From DATCKG01 sp036562385 (GTDB taxonomy: Bacteria; Bacillota; Sulfobacillia; Symbiobacteriales; Symbiobacteriaceae): 8,240 nucleotides of DNA. The stretch lies in the NCBI GenBank assembly GCA_036562385.1, contig DATCKG010000011.1:1-8240 (forward strand). Reading direction: 5' to 3'. Numbering within the stretch: the stretch's first letter is position 1; the number at the start of each line of letters is the position of its first letter. The notes beneath the pieces are model-generated. The model made no database searches, was not told where the DNA came from, and saw nothing but the letters and a program-made list of their open reading frames with translations. The position numbers were made by a program, and so were the translations under genes. Positions 1 to 5,564 of this stretch are shown piece after piece.

Positions 1-2
1 TG

Positions 3-34
3 AAGACGGCTCCGGAACGCCGGAGCCGTCTTTT
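3..34. terminator. Intrinsic terminator hairpin, possibly bidirectional, downstream of cysA
   Basis: A perfect 13-bp inverted repeat pairs 3-15 (AAGACGGCTCCGG) with 20-32 around a 4-nt AACG loop. On the plus strand it runs into TCTTTT, a good U-tract, so it would end a gene entering from the left. On the minus strand it begins right after the cysA stop codon (36-38), with the A-run first and only a short TCTT tail, so it can also close the transporter operon, less strongly. Confidence 0.85.
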
Positions 35-35
35 G

Positions 36-1025
36 CTAAACCTCCTGGAAGATCCGCAGCCGCCGGGGCGTCACAAACAGGCGGTCGCCCACCTTCACCT
101 CCAACTCCAGGCTCCGCTCCCGGGAAAGTTCCGCCTCCAGAAACTCCCCGGTATCCACCCGACGGAGTTCCAACCGCACGGCGGGGCCGGCGGCGTTGAC
201 CCGCAGCACGTCCGCCTCCGCGGAGGCCTCGCCGGCAGGGAAGCGGCCCACCTCCAGCTCATGCGGCCGTACATAGCCCACCTGGGTGCGCCCCCGGAAC
301 AGGTTGACCCGGCCCAGGAAGCTGCAGACGAAGGGCGTGGCCGGGTGGTCATAGACCTCCTCGGGGGTGCCCACCTGCTCGATGCGCCCCTTGTTCATCA
401 CCACCACCCGATCGGCCACCTCCAGGGCCTCCTCCTGGTCATGGGTGACCAGGAGGCTGGTGATGTGAAGTTCCCGGTGCAGCCGCCGCAGCCACTGCCG
501 CAGTTCCTGCCGGACCTTGGCGTCCAGCGCGCCGAAGGGTTCGTCCAGCAGGAGGTACCGGGGTTCCGTGGCCAGGGCCCTGGCCAGGGCCACTCGTTGG
601 CGCTGCCCGCCGGAAAGTTGAGCCGGATATCGATCGGCCGCAAACCGAAGCTGGACCAACTCAAGCAATTCCATCACCCGCTGCCGGATGGCCGCCTCGG
701 AGGGGCGAAGCCGTCGGGGCCTGACCCTCAGCCCGAAGGCCACATTCTCAAACACCGTCATGTGCCTGAACAGAGCGTAGTGCTGAAAGACAAACCCGAT
801 GGACCCCCGCCTCACCCGGGGATCCGTCACGGGCCTGCCGTCAAACAGAATCTCGCCGCGGTCCGGCTCTTCCAGGCCGGCAATGATCCGCAGCAGCGTG
901 GTCTTGCCCGATCCCGAAGGGCCCAGGAAAGCCACCAGTTCTCCGGTGGGCACCTGGAGGCTCACCCGGTCCAGGGCGAGAAAGGAACCGAACGCCTTAC
1001 TGACTTCCCGGACCTCGATGCTCAC
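36..1025 (-). CDS. cysA: Sulfate/thiosulfate ABC importer, ATP-binding protein CysA
   Basis: This is the ATPase that powers sulfate/thiosulfate import at the inner face of the membrane. The 329-residue product has a complete nucleotide-binding domain: Walker A GPSGSGKT (35-42), Q-loop Q81, signature LSGGQ (137-141), Walker B LLLDEP (158-163) and H-loop H195. A C-terminal region of about 85 residues containing VGYVRPHELEV resembles the regulatory TOBE-like domain of CysA proteins. The protein is slightly shorter than typical CysA (about 350-365). The start is GTG at 1025, whose GTGA overlaps the cysW stop and is preceded by GGAGGT inside the end of cysW. The reading frame stays open about 90 codons further upstream, but only as a shadow of cysW. 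It is the last gene of sbp-cysT-cysW-cysA. Naming as sulfate-specific rests on the neighbours as well as the sequence. Confidence 0.95.
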   Translation of the reverse strand: MSIEVREVSKAFGSFLALDRVSLQVPTGELVAFLGPSGSGKTTLLRIIAGLEEPDRGEILFDGRPVTDPRVRRGSIGFVFQHYALFRHMTVFENVAFGLRVRPRRLRPSEAAIRQRVMELLELVQLRFAADRYPAQLSGGQRQRVALARALATEPRYLLLDEPFGALDAKVRQELRQWLRRLHRELHITSLLVTHDQEEALEVADRVVVMNKGRIEQVGTPEEVYDHPATPFVCSFLGRVNLFRGRTQVGYVRPHELEVGRFPAGEASAEADVLRVNAAGPAVRLELRRVDTGEFLEAELSRERSLELEVKVGDRLFVTPRRLRIFQEV

Positions 1026-1921
1026 GAGGCGTCCACCTCCACCGGTGACGGCTCCTCTGCTGCCTTCCGCCGTCTGGATTCCACCAGGTGCTGGGCCACC
1101 AGGGTCACCAGGGCCAGCATCACCAGCAGAGTGGCCGCAGCGAAAGCACCGGCAAAGTCGTACTCGTTGTAAAGGATCTCGACATGCAGGGGCAGGGTGT
1201 TGGTCAGCCCCCGGATGTGCCCGGAGACCACCGACACGGCGCCAAACTCGCCCATGGCCCGTGCGTTGGTCAGCAGCACGCCATACAGCAGGCTCCACTT
1301 CACGTTGGGCAGGGTGACCCGCCAGAGGATCTGCCAGCCGCTGGCCCCCAGCATCAGGGCGGCCTCTTCTTCCTCGAATCCCTGGGCCTGCATCAGGGGA
1401 ATCAGGTTCCGGGCCACAAAGGGCAGGGTCACAAACAGTGTCGCCAGGATGATACCGGGCTGCGCAAAGATGATCCGGATCCCGTGGCTCTCGAGCCAGG
1501 GGCCCAGGAGCCCCTGGGTGCCGTAGGTCAGAACGAAGATCAGCCCGGCAATCACCGGCGAGACCGCAAAAGGAATGTCGATCAGGGTCACCAGCACGCT
1601 CTTGCCGGGAAACCGAAACCGGGTCAGGGCCCAGGCCGCCGCCACCCCAAACAGGAAATTGAGGGGCACGGCCACCGCGGCGGTCATGAGTGTAAGGCCC
1701 ACAGCCGAAAGGGTCTCCGGGTGCCGGATCGTGTCCCAGTAGGCCTTGAGGCCCTTATCCAGCGCCTGCGTAAAGACGGCCACCAGCGGCACCACCAGCA
1801 GGAGGCCCAAGAAGAGCAAGGCGGCACCGATCAGCAGCCATCGCACCACCGCCGGCTCCCGGCGCACCCGGACCCGTGCCTCCCGGACGGCCCGGCCTGT
1901 CAGTGCCACATCTCCTACCAT
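1022..1921 (-). CDS. cysW: Sulfate ABC importer permease CysW
   Basis: Integral membrane subunit of the sulfate importer, pairing with CysT to form the channel. The 299-residue product has a short basic cytoplasmic N-terminus and about six hydrophobic segments (roughly 30-51, 72-98, 107-133, 145-164, 200-225 and 250-280). The EAA loop that contacts CysA is visible as EEEAALMLGASGWQILWRV near residues 174-193. The motifs IDIPFAVSPVIAGLIFVLTYG and ARAMGEFGAVSVVSGHI are typical of CysW. The ATG at 1921 lies 6 nt after the cysT stop, with GGGAGGG at the end of cysT as ribosome-binding site, so it is translationally close-coupled. Its stop codon overlaps the cysA start. The glutamate-rich EEEE run before the EAA alanines is slightly unusual but acceptable for the family. 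Confidence 0.95.
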   Translation of the reverse strand: MVGDVALTGRAVREARVRVRREPAVVRWLLIGAALLFLGLLLVVPLVAVFTQALDKGLKAYWDTIRHPETLSAVGLTLMTAAVAVPLNFLFGVAAAWALTRFRFPGKSVLVTLIDIPFAVSPVIAGLIFVLTYGTQGLLGPWLESHGIRIIFAQPGIILATLFVTLPFVARNLIPLMQAQGFEEEEAALMLGASGWQILWRVTLPNVKWSLLYGVLLTNARAMGEFGAVSVVSGHIRGLTNTLPLHVEILYNEYDFAGAFAAATLLVMLALVTLVAQHLVESRRRKAAEEPSPVEVDAS

Positions 1922-1927
1922 CCGGCG

Positions 1928-2764
1928 CTACCCTCCCTGGCTCAGGTTGTGCCGCATGCTCCACCACTGCAGCAGGTTGACGGCCATCAGGAGCAGAAAC
2001 GAGGCGGCCAGCATCACCACGGCAATGGCCGTGGCACCGGCATAGTCAAACTGTTCCAGCTTCGCCATGATCAGCAACGGGGCCACCTCCGTGCGGAAGG
2101 GCAGGTTGCCGGAGATGAAGGTCACCGATCCGTACTCCCCCAGGCCCCGTGCCAGGGCCAGGGCAAAGCCGGTCAGGACGCCCGGCGCCAGCGTGGGGAG
2201 AATCACCCGCCAAAAAGTCTGCAGGGGCGTGGCGCCCAGCAGCGCCGCCGCCTCTTCCACCTGCGGGTCCAAATCCTGCAGGAGAGGCTGGACACTGCGG
2301 ACCACAAAGGGAAGCCCGATGAAGACCAGCGCGATGATCACGCCCAGGGGCGTGAAGGTGGCCCGGATCCCCATCTCCGCCAGGTACCGGCCGATCCATC
2401 CGCTGGGGCCGAAGACGTGGGTCAGCGCCAGGCCGCCCACCGCGGTGGGCAGTGCAAAGGGCAGGTCCACCAGGGCGTCTACCAGGCGCCGGCCGGGGAA
2501 ATCATACCGCTCCAGTACCCAGGCCACCAGCAGGCCGAAGACGGCGTTGACGCCCGCGGCCGCCAGCGCGGCCCCGAAGGAGAGCCGCAGCGCCGCCAGC
2601 ACCCTGGAATCGGTCACGATCTGCCAGAACCGCTCCCAGGTGAGGGTGGCCGTCTTCAGCAGCAGGGTGGAGAGCGGCAGCAGCACCAGCACGCTGAGGT
2701 AAGCCAGTGTAAAGCCCAGCGTCAATCCGAACCCGGGCAGGGGACCCCTCTGTCTGAAGGCCAT
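1928..2764 (-). CDS. cysT: Sulfate ABC importer permease CysT (CysU)
   Basis: First permease of the sulfate importer. The 278-residue product has about six hydrophobic segments (roughly 12-36, 60-83, 95-112, 130-150, 180-205, 238-262) and an EAA loop VEEAAALLGATPLQTFWRV at about 159-177. Hallmarks are DLPFALPTAVGGLALTHVFG, and ALARGLGEYGSVTFISGNLP followed by a conserved E-x-A-P-L-L-I stretch. I chose the ATG at 2764 because GGAGAGG lies 8 nt upstream. A GTG three codons earlier (2773) has the same sequence almost touching it, which is too close. It starts 21 nt after the sbp stop and ends 6 nt before cysW, so all four genes should be one transcript. Confidence 0.94.
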   Translation of the reverse strand: MAFRQRGPLPGFGLTLGFTLAYLSVLVLLPLSTLLLKTATLTWERFWQIVTDSRVLAALRLSFGAALAAAGVNAVFGLLVAWVLERYDFPGRRLVDALVDLPFALPTAVGGLALTHVFGPSGWIGRYLAEMGIRATFTPLGVIIALVFIGLPFVVRSVQPLLQDLDPQVEEAAALLGATPLQTFWRVILPTLAPGVLTGFALALARGLGEYGSVTFISGNLPFRTEVAPLLIMAKLEQFDYAGATAIAVVMLAASFLLLMAVNLLQWWSMRHNLSQGG

Positions 2765-2785
2765 CCTCCTCACCTCTCCTTACCG

Positions 2786-3859
2786 TCAGGGCTGCGATGT
2801 GTAGATCTGGTCAAAGGAGCCGCCGTCGGCGAAGTGCGCCTCATGGGCTTTCTGCCACCCACCGAAGACTTCGTCCACCGTGAAGACCTCCACATCCGGA
2901 AACTGGGAGGCATACCTGGCGGCCACCTCGGAGTTGCGGGGCCGGTAAAAGTTGCGGGCCGCGATCTCCTGTCCTTCCTCTGAGTACAGGTACTCCAGGT
3001 ACGCCTCGGCCACGGCACGGGTGCCCCGCCTGTCCACCACCGCATCCACCACCGCCACCGGCGGCTCGGCCAGGATGGTGACAGAGGGAACCACGATCTC
3101 CACATCATCCCGCTGCAGTTCCCGGATGGCCATCAAGGCCTCATTTTCCCAGGCGATCAGCACATCGCCGATCCCCCGTTCGAGGAAGGTCATGGTAGCG
3201 CCCCGCGCGCCCGAGTCCAGAACGGCCACGTTCTGGTACAGCCGCTTCACGAAGTCCTTGGCCGCCTCTTCACTGCCGTACTTCTTCAAGGCGTAGCCCC
3301 ACGCGGCCAGGTAGTTCCACCGGGCTCCCCCGGAGGTCTTGGGATTGGGCGTCACCACCGACACATCCGGGCGGGTGAGGTCATCCCAGTCCTGAATCCC
3401 CTTGGGATTGCCCTTGCGGACCAAAAACAGGATGACCGAGGTGTACGGCGCGCTCCGGTCCGGAAGCCGGTCCTGCCAGCCCTCCGCAATAAGACCCGTT
3501 TCCTGCAGGGCGTCCACATCGTAGGCCAGGGCCAAGGTCACCACGTCCGCCTCCAACCCGTCGATGACGGCCCGGGCCTGCTTGCCGGATCCGCCGTGGG
3601 ACTGCTTGATCACGATCGCCTGCCCTGTCTTCTCCTTCCAGTACCGGCTGAAGGCCGCGTTGAACTCCTCATACAGTTCCCGGGTCGGATCGTAGGAGAC
3701 GTTGAGCAGTTCCGCCGCTTTCGCCTCCCCGTTGCCTGATGAGGCAGGACCCGACGCGGTTCCCCCGCAACCGGCAGCGGTAAGCAGCATGCCGCTGAGA
3801 AGGAAGGCAGCAAGCCAGCGGCGTCCCGGAGCATTCCGTTGGTTTTCAGTCCTCTGCAT
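2786..3859 (-). CDS. sbp: Sulfate/thiosulfate-binding lipoprotein (extracytoplasmic subunit)
   Basis: High-affinity sulfate receptor that delivers ligand to CysT/CysW. The 357-residue product starts with a basic stretch (PGRR), a hydrophobic core (LAAFLLSGMLL) and a lipobox-like TAAGC, with the lipidated cysteine at about residue 31. A low-complexity Gly/Ser linker follows, then the mature domain. Family motifs seen are LNVSYDPTRELYEEFN, QSHGGSGKQARAVIDGL, PNPKTSGGARWNYLAAWGYA, DSGARGATMTF, and RNFYRPRNSEVAARY near the end. Membrane anchoring by lipid is what a Gram-positive cell needs, unlike the soluble periplasmic proteins of enterobacteria. The frame is open to 4036, but that extension begins at or upstream of the predicted -35 and contains no signal peptide. 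The ATG at 3859 has AAAAGGAGG 9 nt upstream and is clearly the start. The gene name sbp versus cysP cannot be settled from sequence alone. Confidence 0.94.
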   Translation of the reverse strand: MQRTENQRNAPGRRWLAAFLLSGMLLTAAGCGGTASGPASSGNGEAKAAELLNVSYDPTRELYEEFNAAFSRYWKEKTGQAIVIKQSHGGSGKQARAVIDGLEADVVTLALAYDVDALQETGLIAEGWQDRLPDRSAPYTSVILFLVRKGNPKGIQDWDDLTRPDVSVVTPNPKTSGGARWNYLAAWGYALKKYGSEEAAKDFVKRLYQNVAVLDSGARGATMTFLERGIGDVLIAWENEALMAIRELQRDDVEIVVPSVTILAEPPVAVVDAVVDRRGTRAVAEAYLEYLYSEEGQEIAARNFYRPRNSEVAARYASQFPDVEVFTVDEVFGGWQKAHEAHFADGGSFDQIYTSQP

Positions 3860-3868
3860 CTGTGCGTT

Positions 3869-3877
3869 CCTCCTTTT
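3869..3877 (-). promoter_or_regulatory. Ribosome-binding site that fixes the sbp start
   Basis: On the minus strand AAAAGGAGG lies 9 nt before the ATG at 3859. It is near-perfectly complementary to the 16S rRNA tail and selects this start over the much longer upstream extension. Confidence 0.85.
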
Positions 3878-3908
3878 GGCGGCCGCCGGATCCGCTTCCC
3901 ACCAAACC

Positions 3909-3957
3909 AAAAGGCCCCACCCGATGCCGCACCCGGGTGCGGCATGGAGTGAGGCCT
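3909..3957 (-). terminator. Terminator-like hairpin inside the sbp 5' leader (candidate attenuator)
   Basis: Read on the minus strand, AGGCCTCACTC (3957-3947) pairs with GGGTGGGGCCT (3922-3912) over 11 bp including two G-U pairs. After one C-C mismatch comes a further 9-bp stem (3945-3937 with 3932-3924, half ATGCCGCAC) closed by a CCGG loop; the inner part, 3924-3945, is a 22-bp perfect palindrome. The 3' side runs into TTTTGGTTTGGT. The hairpin sits between the predicted transcription start (about 4001) and the sbp ribosome-binding site, so it would act on sbp-cysTWA expression rather than end an upstream gene. The U-tract is only four long, so strength is uncertain. Confidence 0.65.
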
Positions 3958-3975
3958 CCGGCTGTCCGGTCAGCC
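3952..3975 (-). promoter_or_regulatory. Shared sulfate-leader element, sbp copy
   Basis: This 24-nt element on the minus strand aligns without gaps to 4158-4181 on the plus strand, 20 of 24 identical. It reads GGCTGACC at the 5' end and GGAGGCCT at the 3' end. Its centre forms a 4-bp hairpin CCGG-ACAG-CCGG. The outer GGCT can pair with the GGCC near the end, enclosing the hairpin. The final AGGCCT is also the first arm of the terminator-like hairpin, so the two folds exclude each other. Identity and compensatory change are seen directly; the switching role is inference. Confidence 0.6.
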
Positions 3976-4007
3976 CTGTTGCCGGCAATTCGAAAGGTCT
4001 TGCGCGG

Positions 4008-4036
4008 ATGATAGCAACCTGGATGGCGAAAGTCAA
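4008..4036 (-). promoter_or_regulatory. Promoter of the sbp-cysTWA operon
   Basis: On the minus strand TTGACT (4036-4031), a 17-nt spacer, then TATCAT (4013-4008) preceded by TGC (extended -10). This is a close match to the housekeeping sigma70/sigmaA consensus with ideal spacing. Transcription should start near 4001, giving a leader of about 140 nt before sbp. Confidence 0.75.
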
Positions 4037-4054
4037 TCGGAATACTCAGTTTTA

Positions 4055-4091
4055 AACCGAAAATTGTTCTCGTCCCCCAGAACAGTCGGTT
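4055..4091. promoter_or_regulatory. Candidate operator dyad between the divergent promoters
   Basis: Two nested inverted repeats lie between the two -35 boxes: AACCGA (4055-4060) with TCGGTT (4086-4091), and TGTTCT (4065-4070) with AGAACA (4079-4084), spacer 8 nt. The inner and outer centres differ by 1.5 bp. The dyad ends just upstream of the cysC -35. It could bind a sulfur regulator, but no such regulator is in the window and the match to any known site is not established. Confidence 0.35.
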
Positions 4092-4092
4092 G

Positions 4093-4122
4093 TTGACCGC
4101 CTCCGGCGGCGTGTGCTACTGT
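4093..4122 (+). promoter_or_regulatory. Promoter of the cysC-cysH-sat operon
   Basis: TTGACC (4093-4098), an 18-nt spacer, then TACTGT (4117-4122) preceded by TGC (extended -10). The -10 is weaker than that of the divergent sbp promoter. Transcription should start near 4129, leaving a leader of about 148 nt before cysC. Confidence 0.6.
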
Positions 4123-4157
4123 GATGTAAACCTAAAGAAAAATCGATCAGGCGGTTC

Positions 4158-4181
4158 GGCTGACCAGTCAACTGGAGGCCT
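4158..4181 (+). promoter_or_regulatory. Shared sulfate-leader element, cysC copy
   Basis: Second copy of the 24-nt element at 3952-3975. The central hairpin is CCAG-UCAA-CUGG, where the sbp copy has CCGG-ACAG-CCGG. The third base pair changes from A-U to G-C, so pairing is kept. The other two differences fall in the loop. All flanking bases (GGCUGA before, AGGCCU after) are identical. As in the sbp leader, the terminal AGGCCU doubles as the 5' arm of a terminator-like hairpin. Confidence 0.6.
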
Positions 4182-4206
4182 GCGCTACATGGCGCGGGCC
4201 TTTTCT
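4176..4206 (+). terminator. Terminator-like hairpin inside the cysC leader (candidate attenuator)
   Basis: AGGCCTGCGC (4176-4185) pairs with GCGCGGGCCT (4192-4201) over 10 bp including one U-G pair, loop UACAUG, followed directly by TTTTCT. It lies about 48 nt after the predicted transcription start and 70 nt before cysC. The short U-tract makes termination efficiency uncertain, but the placement matches the hairpin in the sbp leader. Confidence 0.55.
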
Positions 4207-4239
4207 GCTTGCCAGGGCCCGGGAGAGGCCCCGGAGCAG
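4205..4239 (+). other. GC-rich hairpin between the attenuator and cysC
   Basis: CTGCT (4205-4209) pairs with AGCAG (4235-4239). Above it CC/GG pairs, an A-C mismatch, and GGGCC (4215-4219) with GGCCC (4227-4231) complete the stem. No U-run follows, so it is not a terminator; it is probably an arm of the leader fold. Confidence 0.45.
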
Positions 4240-4276
4240 TGACCAGACCGCCTGATCCAGGGGAGGGCATCAAGAG

Positions 4277-4831
4277 ATGAGCGGGTTTACCCTGTGGTTT
4301 ACAGGTCTGTCCGGCGCCGGTAAGTCCACCATCGCGGCCATCGTGGCCCGGGAACTCCGGGCCCGGGGGCATCGGGTGGAGATCCTGGACGGCGATGAGA
4401 TTCGGGAGCACCTGAGCCGGGATCTGGGTTTTTCCCGGGAAGACCGGGATACCAACATCCGGCGCATCGGATACGTTGCCAAGCTGCTGAGCCGCAACGG
4501 CGTCGTCGCGATTGCGGCGGCGATCTCGCCCTACCGGCAGACCCGGGAAGAGGTGCGGGCTTCCATCGACCGGTTCGTGGAAGTCTATGTGAATACGCCG
4601 CTGGAGGTCTGCATCCAGCGCGACGTAAAGGGCCTGTACAAGAAGGCTTTGGCGGGTCAAATTCAACAGTTCACGGGCATCAGCGACCCCTATGAGCCGC
4701 CGCTGAACCCGGAGATTGAGATCAACACCGTGGGGCAGACCCCCGAGGAGAGCGCGGCCCAGATCATCGCCTACCTGGAGCAGCACGGGTACCTGGACAA
4801 GAGCGATGCGGAAACGAGGTGCTCCGCATGA
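4277..4831 (+). CDS. cysC: Adenylylsulfate (APS) kinase
   Basis: Phosphorylates APS with ATP to give PAPS, in the cytoplasm. The 184-residue product shows the whole kinase fold: P-loop GLSGAGKST (10-18), DGDEIR (38-43), the APS-binding RDTNIRRIGYVAKLL (57-71), ISPYR (83-87) with the serine found in this position across the family, KGLYKKALAGQI (118-129) and FTGISDPYEPP (132-142). It lacks the roughly 20-residue N-terminal extension of enteric CysC, as many stand-alone bacterial forms do. The ATG at 4277 has GGGAGGG 9 nt upstream. The stop codon overlaps the cysH start (ATGA). It heads the cysC-cysH-sat operon and is preceded by a structured leader. No cysN-like domain is fused. Confidence 0.95.
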   Translation: MSGFTLWFTGLSGAGKSTIAAIVARELRARGHRVEILDGDEIREHLSRDLGFSREDRDTNIRRIGYVAKLLSRNGVVAIAAAISPYRQTREEVRASIDRFVEVYVNTPLEVCIQRDVKGLYKKALAGQIQQFTGISDPYEPPLNPEIEINTVGQTPEESAAQIIAYLEQHGYLDKSDAETRCSA

Positions 4832-5541
4832 ACCTGTCCCCGGAGAAGGTGCGCCAGCATGCAGCCAGGCTGGCCGAAGCCGACCCCGAGACCATTCTCC
4901 GGTGGGCCTGTGAAACCTTTGCCCCCCGGATTGCCCTGACTTCCAGTTTCAGCGGTCCCGGTGTGGTGCTGGCGCACATGATCTCCCGGCTGGCCCCGGA
5001 GACGCCGGTGCTCTTCCTGGACACCGGCTTCCACTTTGCCGAGACCCTGGCGTTCAAGGACGCATTCGTCAAGCGCTTCGGCATCCGTCTGGTAGAACTG
5101 CGGCCAGCCCTGTCGGTGGAGGAGCAGGCCTCCCGGTATGGCTCCGACCTCTACCGGCGGGATCCGGACCTGTGCTGCCGGCTGCGCAAGGTGGAGCCGA
5201 TGATGCAGGCGCTGGAGGGACTGGACGCCTGGATCACCGGCCTGCGGCGGGACCAGTCCGAGACCCGTGCCGGCATCGACGTGCTGGAATACCACGAAAC
5301 CCCCAGCGGTCATCCGGTGGTCAAGGTGATGCCGCTGGCCCACTGGACCCGTAAGGAAGTCTGGCAGTACATCATGGACCACAACATCCCGTACCACCCG
5401 CTGCTGGACCGGGGGTACAAGTCCATCGGCTGTGAGCCCTGTACCCGCCCTGTCAGCGCAGACGCCGGAGAACGAGACGGCCGCTGGTCCGGAACCGGCA
5501 AGACGGAGTGCGGGCTGCACACCTTCACCAAACGCTGCTGA
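4828..5541 (+). CDS. cysH: Adenylylsulfate (APS) reductase, 4Fe-4S type; phosphoadenylylsulfate reductase family
   Basis: Reduces activated sulfate to sulfite and AMP (or PAP) using thioredoxin or a similar donor. The 237-residue product belongs to the PAPS reductase/ATP pyrophosphatase-like fold: LTSSFSGPGVVLAHM (37-51) is the nucleotide loop and LFLDTGFHFAETL (62-74) follows. The pair C116-C117 (in DPDLCCRLRKVEP) and C202/C205 (in IGCEPCTRPV) supply the four ligands of a 4Fe-4S cluster, which marks the APS-reducing branch rather than the enteric PAPS enzyme. The catalytic cysteine is C228 in KTECGLH. The start ATG (4828) overlaps the cysC stop, with GAGGT upstream; a GTG three codons earlier (4819) has no well-spaced ribosome-binding site. 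The Bacillus relative accepts both APS and PAPS, so specificity here is open. Confidence 0.94.
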   Translation: MNLSPEKVRQHAARLAEADPETILRWACETFAPRIALTSSFSGPGVVLAHMISRLAPETPVLFLDTGFHFAETLAFKDAFVKRFGIRLVELRPALSVEEQASRYGSDLYRRDPDLCCRLRKVEPMMQALEGLDAWITGLRRDQSETRAGIDVLEYHETPSGHPVVKVMPLAHWTRKEVWQYIMDHNIPYHPLLDRGYKSIGCEPCTRPVSADAGERDGRWSGTGKTECGLHTFTKRC

Positions 5542-5564
5542 TCGCACTGCAAGGAGGTCCTGCC

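Larger units (their letters stand above)
4145..4257 (+). ncRNA. Structured 5' leader of cysC-cysH-sat, unidentified (riboswitch-like)
   Basis: The leader can fold into a closed multi-branch RNA. An 11-bp perfect stem pairs GATCAGGCGGT (4145-4155) with ACCGCCTGATC (4247-4257), extended by one U-G pair. Inside are a small hairpin (4164-4175), a terminator-like hairpin (4176-4201) and a GC-rich hairpin (4205-4239). The closing stem ends only 3 nt before the cysC ribosome-binding site GGGAGGG (4261-4267). The overall plan resembles a riboswitch, but I see no SAM-I core (no AGAG kink-turn or GGCAACC) and no T-box AGGGUGGNACCGCG. Stems are read directly; function is inference. Confidence 0.5.

Noticed and set aside
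33..1172. 379-codon open frame on the plus strand over cysA
   Set aside because: Antisense shadow of a gene with complete ABC ATPase motifs; no ribosome-binding site or recognisable motif of its own.
1026..1298. Longer cysA beginning within cysW
   Set aside because: The extra 91 codons are a shadow of cysW; ABC ATPases of this family begin a few residues before the first beta strand, which fits GTG 1025.
1088..2983. 631-codon open frame on the plus strand across cysW, cysT and the end of sbp
   Set aside because: It is antisense to three well-defined genes. Its translation is rich in Gln, His, Gly and Pro with no domain, which is typical of a shadow frame in GC-rich DNA.
3860..4036. Upstream extension of sbp to an ATG at 4036
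   Set aside because: It would start at the predicted -35 box, would bury the signal peptide about 75 residues into the protein, and lacks the strong AAAAGGAGG present at 3859.
4145..4257. SAM-I (S-box) riboswitch or T-box in the cysC leader
   Set aside because: Neither leader has the SAM-I AGAG kink-turn and GGCAACC core in the right order, nor the T-box AGGGUGGNACCGCG. The partial likeness (UGA then CC) is too short to count.
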